Assembly (NCBI GenBank): GCA_937881155.1
Contig: CALGFI010000145.1
Coordinates: 1-6,866 of the forward strand
DNA from: an uncultured bacterium
GTDB taxonomy: Bacteria > Actinomycetota > UBA4738 > HRBIN12
Length of the DNA stretch: 6,866 nt
Reading direction: 5' to 3'
The notes below the pieces were generated by a model. That model did no database searches. It saw only the letters and a program-made list of their open reading frames with translations, and was not told the origin of the DNA. Position numbers and translations under genes: made by a program. Of this stretch, positions 4,935 to 6,866 are shown in pieces; positions within the stretch are counted from its first letter, which is position 1; each line of letters starts with the position of its first letter.

Positions 4935-6631
4935 CGCCGCGCGTTCCTGCCGGCGCCGCTCTGGCGCTGGCTCTCGTCCTCGCCGCGTGCACCGGAGACG
5001 ATGGATCGCCATCCCCTTCGCCAGAGAGTCGCGCCGCCACGCCACCGACCACGACGACGGCGACGTCGCCGATCGCGCGCGAGAGCGAGTTGGCCCGCGA
5101 CGCCTGTCGCACGATCGATCGCGACGTGCTGCTTCGGACGTGGCGCGGGGTTCGGCTCGATCGAAGCGGGGACGTCCAGATCATCCCCATCGAGCCGAAC
5201 TTCGTCTCGGGCGGTCTCACGCACGCCACGCCGTTCGATTACACGCAGGAGGTCCCCGTCTTCCTGTACGGGCCGGGCTTCGTTCGCCCCGGGACCTACG
5301 ACGCACCGATCACGCTCGCGGACGTCGCGCCGACGACGGCGGCGCTGCTGAAGTTCCCGTTTGTCGCGCGAGACGGTGTGGCGCAGACGCAGGCGCTGTT
5401 TCCCGACGAGGAGCGGGACCTCCCGCGCCTGGTGGTCACGCTGATCTGGGACTCGGGCGGGACGAACGTGCTCGAGCGGTGGCCGGACAGCTGGCCGTAC
5501 CTTGCGTCGCTCGTGCCCCACGGGGCGTGGTTCACGAACGCGACCGTCGGCGCCTCGCCGTCGAACACGCCGATCGGCCACGCGACGATCGGAACGGGCG
5601 CCTTCCCCGTCCACCACGGCTTCGTCGACGAGTACATCCGCGTGAACGGGTTCCTCCAGAAGCCGAACGCCAACGGGCCGGCGTTCATGCTTGAGCCGAC
5701 GCTCGCCGACCTCTACGACCGGGCGATGCGCAACCGCCCAAAGGTCGCCGCGGTCGCGACGCTCGCGGCGCACGTGATGATGATGAGCCACGGCTCACAG
5801 TGGGGCGGGGCCGACCGCGATCTCGCAGTGACCCGCGAGAAGGAGTTCGGCGAGACCGCCGGCGCTGAGAGCGTCCAGTGGAACCTCACCAGCGGGATGG
5901 CGCCGTTCTACGAGCTGCCGTCGTACGTGAACGACCTTCCCCCGTTGTCGCGCTACGTCGAAGAGGTGGATCGGGCCGATGGCGCGCTCGACGGCATGTG
6001 GCGGGGGAACTCCATCGAGCAGCTCTCCAATGGCTTCGATACGCCGGCGCGAACGCCGTTCCAGCACGCTCTGGTCGAGCGACTCGTCGAGCGCGAGCGC
6101 TTCGGCGTGGACGACGTCCCCGACCTCCTGTACGTGAACTACAAGGCGATCGACACGATCGGGCACTTGTTCAGCGCCGACGGGATCGAGATGTCGGATG
6201 CCGTCGCCACGCAGGACGCGGCGCTCGAACGATTCGTCGAGTTCCTCGATCGAACCGTGGGCCGCGGCGAGTGGGTCATGGTGCTTGCCGCGGACCACGG
6301 CACCCAGCCGGATCCCGAGACGTCCGGAGCGTTCCGGATCGACGTGGCGAAGCTCGAGACGGGGCTGAGGGACGCGTTCGACGACGGCGACGACGTCGCC
6401 GTCGTCGAACGCGTCCGCCCGTCGGAGATCTGGCTCGACCGAGGTGAGCTGCGCGAAAACGGGCACACGCTCGCCGACGTGTCGCAGTGGCTGCTCGAGC
6501 TGACGCAGGCGGACACGTTCAAGAACCAGAACGTCCCGGACCCGGGGCACGAGAACGAGCGCGTGTTCGCCGCGGCCCTTCCGTCGTCTATCCTTGCGGC
6601 GCTCCCGTGTGTCCGCGGGAGTTCTTCGTAG
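4931..6631 (+). CDS. Gene D: lipoprotein, circularly permuted alkaline phosphatase/phosphodiesterase-superfamily hydrolase (566 aa)
   Basis: Seen: lipoprotein signal with lipobox LAAC (Cys20), then a Ser/Pro/Thr-rich spacer (about 21-48) that could hold the enzyme away from the membrane. Permuted block: Cys59, WRGVRLDRSGDVQIIP (71-86), LTH98ATPFDYTQEVPVFLYGPG, LADVAPTTAALLKF (129-142). This is the copy closest to the canonical C-terminal block of PafA-like enzymes. Core: LVVTLIWD174, PSNT213 nucleophile, HATIGTG, HHGF, SHGSQWGGADRDLAV, Zn1 Asp408/His412 (AIDTIGH), Zn2 Asp455/His456 (AADHG). Tail: IWLD (500-503), Cys560. All seven expected metal/nucleophile residues are present, so it should be active. 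Predicted membrane-anchored extracytoplasmic phosphatase or phosphodiesterase; the substrate is unknown. GTG 4931 was chosen for the lipoprotein signal, GAGG motif and overlap with gene C. The open frame upstream, back to 4181, is a shadow of gene C. Confidence 0.9.
   Translation: MTPRVPAGAALALALVLAACTGDDGSPSPSPESRAATPPTTTTATSPIARESELARDACRTIDRDVLLRTWRGVRLDRSGDVQIIPIEPNFVSGGLTHATPFDYTQEVPVFLYGPGFVRPGTYDAPITLADVAPTTAALLKFPFVARDGVAQTQALFPDEERDLPRLVVTLIWDSGGTNVLERWPDSWPYLASLVPHGAWFTNATVGASPSNTPIGHATIGTGAFPVHHGFVDEYIRVNGFLQKPNANGPAFMLEPTLADLYDRAMRNRPKVAAVATLAAHVMMMSHGSQWGGADRDLAVTREKEFGETAGAESVQWNLTSGMAPFYELPSYVNDLPPLSRYVEEVDRADGALDGMWRGNSIEQLSNGFDTPARTPFQHALVERLVERERFGVDDVPDLLYVNYKAIDTIGHLFSADGIEMSDAVATQDAALERFVEFLDRTVGRGEWVMVLAADHGTQPDPETSGAFRIDVAKLETGLRDAFDDGDDVAVVERVRPSEIWLDRGELRENGHTLADVSQWLLELTQADTFKNQNVPDPGHENERVFAAALPSSILAALPCVRGSSS
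6601..6622 (+). terminator. Possible attenuator or weak terminator hairpin at the 3' end of gene D
   Basis: Bases 6602-6609 (CTCCCGTG) pair with 6614-6621 (CGCGGGAG): an 8-pair GC-rich stem with one G-U pair and a four-base loop, extendable by a wobble pair at 6601/6622. It lies inside the last codons of gene D and is followed by TTCTTCG rather than a run of T. It could reduce read-through into the membrane-protein gene, protect the 3' end, or be a by-product of high GC content. Confidence 0.3.
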
Positions 6632-6651
6632 GGCGAGGGAGACCGCACGCG

Positions 6652-6866
6652 TTGGCGCTGACGAAGGACCGTCCGGGGCAGGTCGTTCGGACGACCGAGA
6701 CCGGTCGCACGAGCGTCCTCGCCTCACCGGCGGTTCCTCTTCTGGCGACGCTGATCGTCCTGGTGGCGTTCGGCTGGACGTTCCTCCAGGACCCTTCGAT
6801 CAGCGCTCCGACGCGCGACCCCGCCTGGTACACGTGGCGTTCGAACCTGATCATGAACGACGATCC
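6652..6866 (+). CDS. Unrecognised membrane protein, N-terminal 71 residues, cut by window edge
   Basis: Seen: an open frame to the window edge. It encodes a polar N-terminus (ALTKDRPGQVVRTTETGRT, residues 2-20), one strongly hydrophobic segment (VPLLATLIVLVAFGWTFL, about 28-45), then a non-cytoplasmic-looking stretch with DPAWYTWRSNLIMNDD. A cytoplasmic tail, a first membrane helix and a short conserved-looking loop would fit the start of a large integral membrane protein such as a membrane glycosyltransferase. I do not recognise the family firmly and this is only a guess. Start: TTG at 6652 has GAGGGAG upstream (6635-6641) and leaves 20 bases after gene D. An in-frame GTG at 6607 would add 15 residues and overlap gene D. 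Same strand and close spacing suggest it belongs to the B-C-D operon, unless the hairpin near 6602-6621 separates it. Confidence 0.6.
   Translation, partial: MALTKDRPGQVVRTTETGRTSVLASPAVPLLATLIVLVAFGWTFLQDPSISAPTRDPAWYTWRSNLIMNDD

Larger units (their letters stand above)
1627..6631 (+). repeat. Tandem array of three diverged paralogues (B, C, D)
   Basis: The three consecutive genes share the same motif order along their whole length: WRG..x..RS, PH/TH..P..Y, YG.G, APT.AALL, W-D, P-x-x-T, HATIGTG, WGG.D.D.AV, NF/NY-K-x-I-D, ADHG, GAF, and a late Cys. The junctions are also alike: B and C both end in LECLPEAR followed by a GTGA overlap. This points to in situ tandem duplication followed by divergence; long identical DNA stretches are not apparent, so the duplications look old. 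Confidence 0.8.

Noticed and set aside
4766..5791. A 341-codon minus-strand open frame across the C/D junction
   Set aside because: Very Arg-rich, no motif, opposite two well supported genes; a high-GC shadow.
3133..6466. The His of the GHT motif near the C-terminus as the third Zn1 ligand (B His503, D His512)
   Set aside because: Gene C has Tyr491 at this position, while an N-terminal His in the TH/PH..P..Y motif is present in all three enzymes and matches the canonical ligand motif.

Overview
High-GC DNA with strongly GC-biased third codon positions, GTG/TTG starts, short intergenic spaces and Sec/lipoprotein-exported products. This looks like an actinobacterium, probably an uncultured lineage; that assignment is an inference from composition and gene style, not from a marker gene. 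The window is coding almost end to end and has no RNA gene, mobile element or CRISPR array that I can see.

Layout. Two transcription units diverge from a short gap near 1572-1626. Leftward (minus strand): an exported protein of about 445 aa (gene A, 234-1571), then a permease of the ArsP_1/DUF318 (YraQ-like) type whose ATG overlaps A's stop codon and which runs off the left edge. Rightward (plus strand): three full-length exported alkaline-phosphatase-superfamily paralogues, B (1627-3300), C (3297-4934) and D (4931-6631), joined by two identical GTGA stop/start overlaps. About 20 bases further on is the N-terminus of an unrecognised membrane protein that runs off the right edge.

Main observation. 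A, B, C and D belong to one family whose domain order is circularly permuted relative to canonical alkaline phosphatase/PafA/NPP-type enzymes. The block that normally ends the fold (RSGD strand, the last Zn1 histidine in a TH..P..Y...VP..YGPG motif, then DIAPT..ALL) sits at the N-terminus here. It is followed by the usual start of the fold (WD metal aspartate, P-x-x-T nucleophile, HATIGTG), then the D-x3-H and ADHG metal motifs. B, C and D keep every expected metal ligand and the Thr nucleophile. A keeps the permuted scaffold but has lost all of them, so it looks like a pseudoenzyme. All four carry one cysteine just before the permuted block and one at the extreme C-terminus; in mature B and C/D these are the only non-lipidated cysteines, which suggests a disulfide closing the new termini.

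Working model (inference): B and D are envelope-anchored lipoproteins and C is a secreted or periplasm-like enzyme. Together they would hydrolyse different phosphate or related esters outside the membrane. The pseudoenzyme A and its coupled permease may sense, bind or move a related compound. The substrate cannot be read from this sequence.
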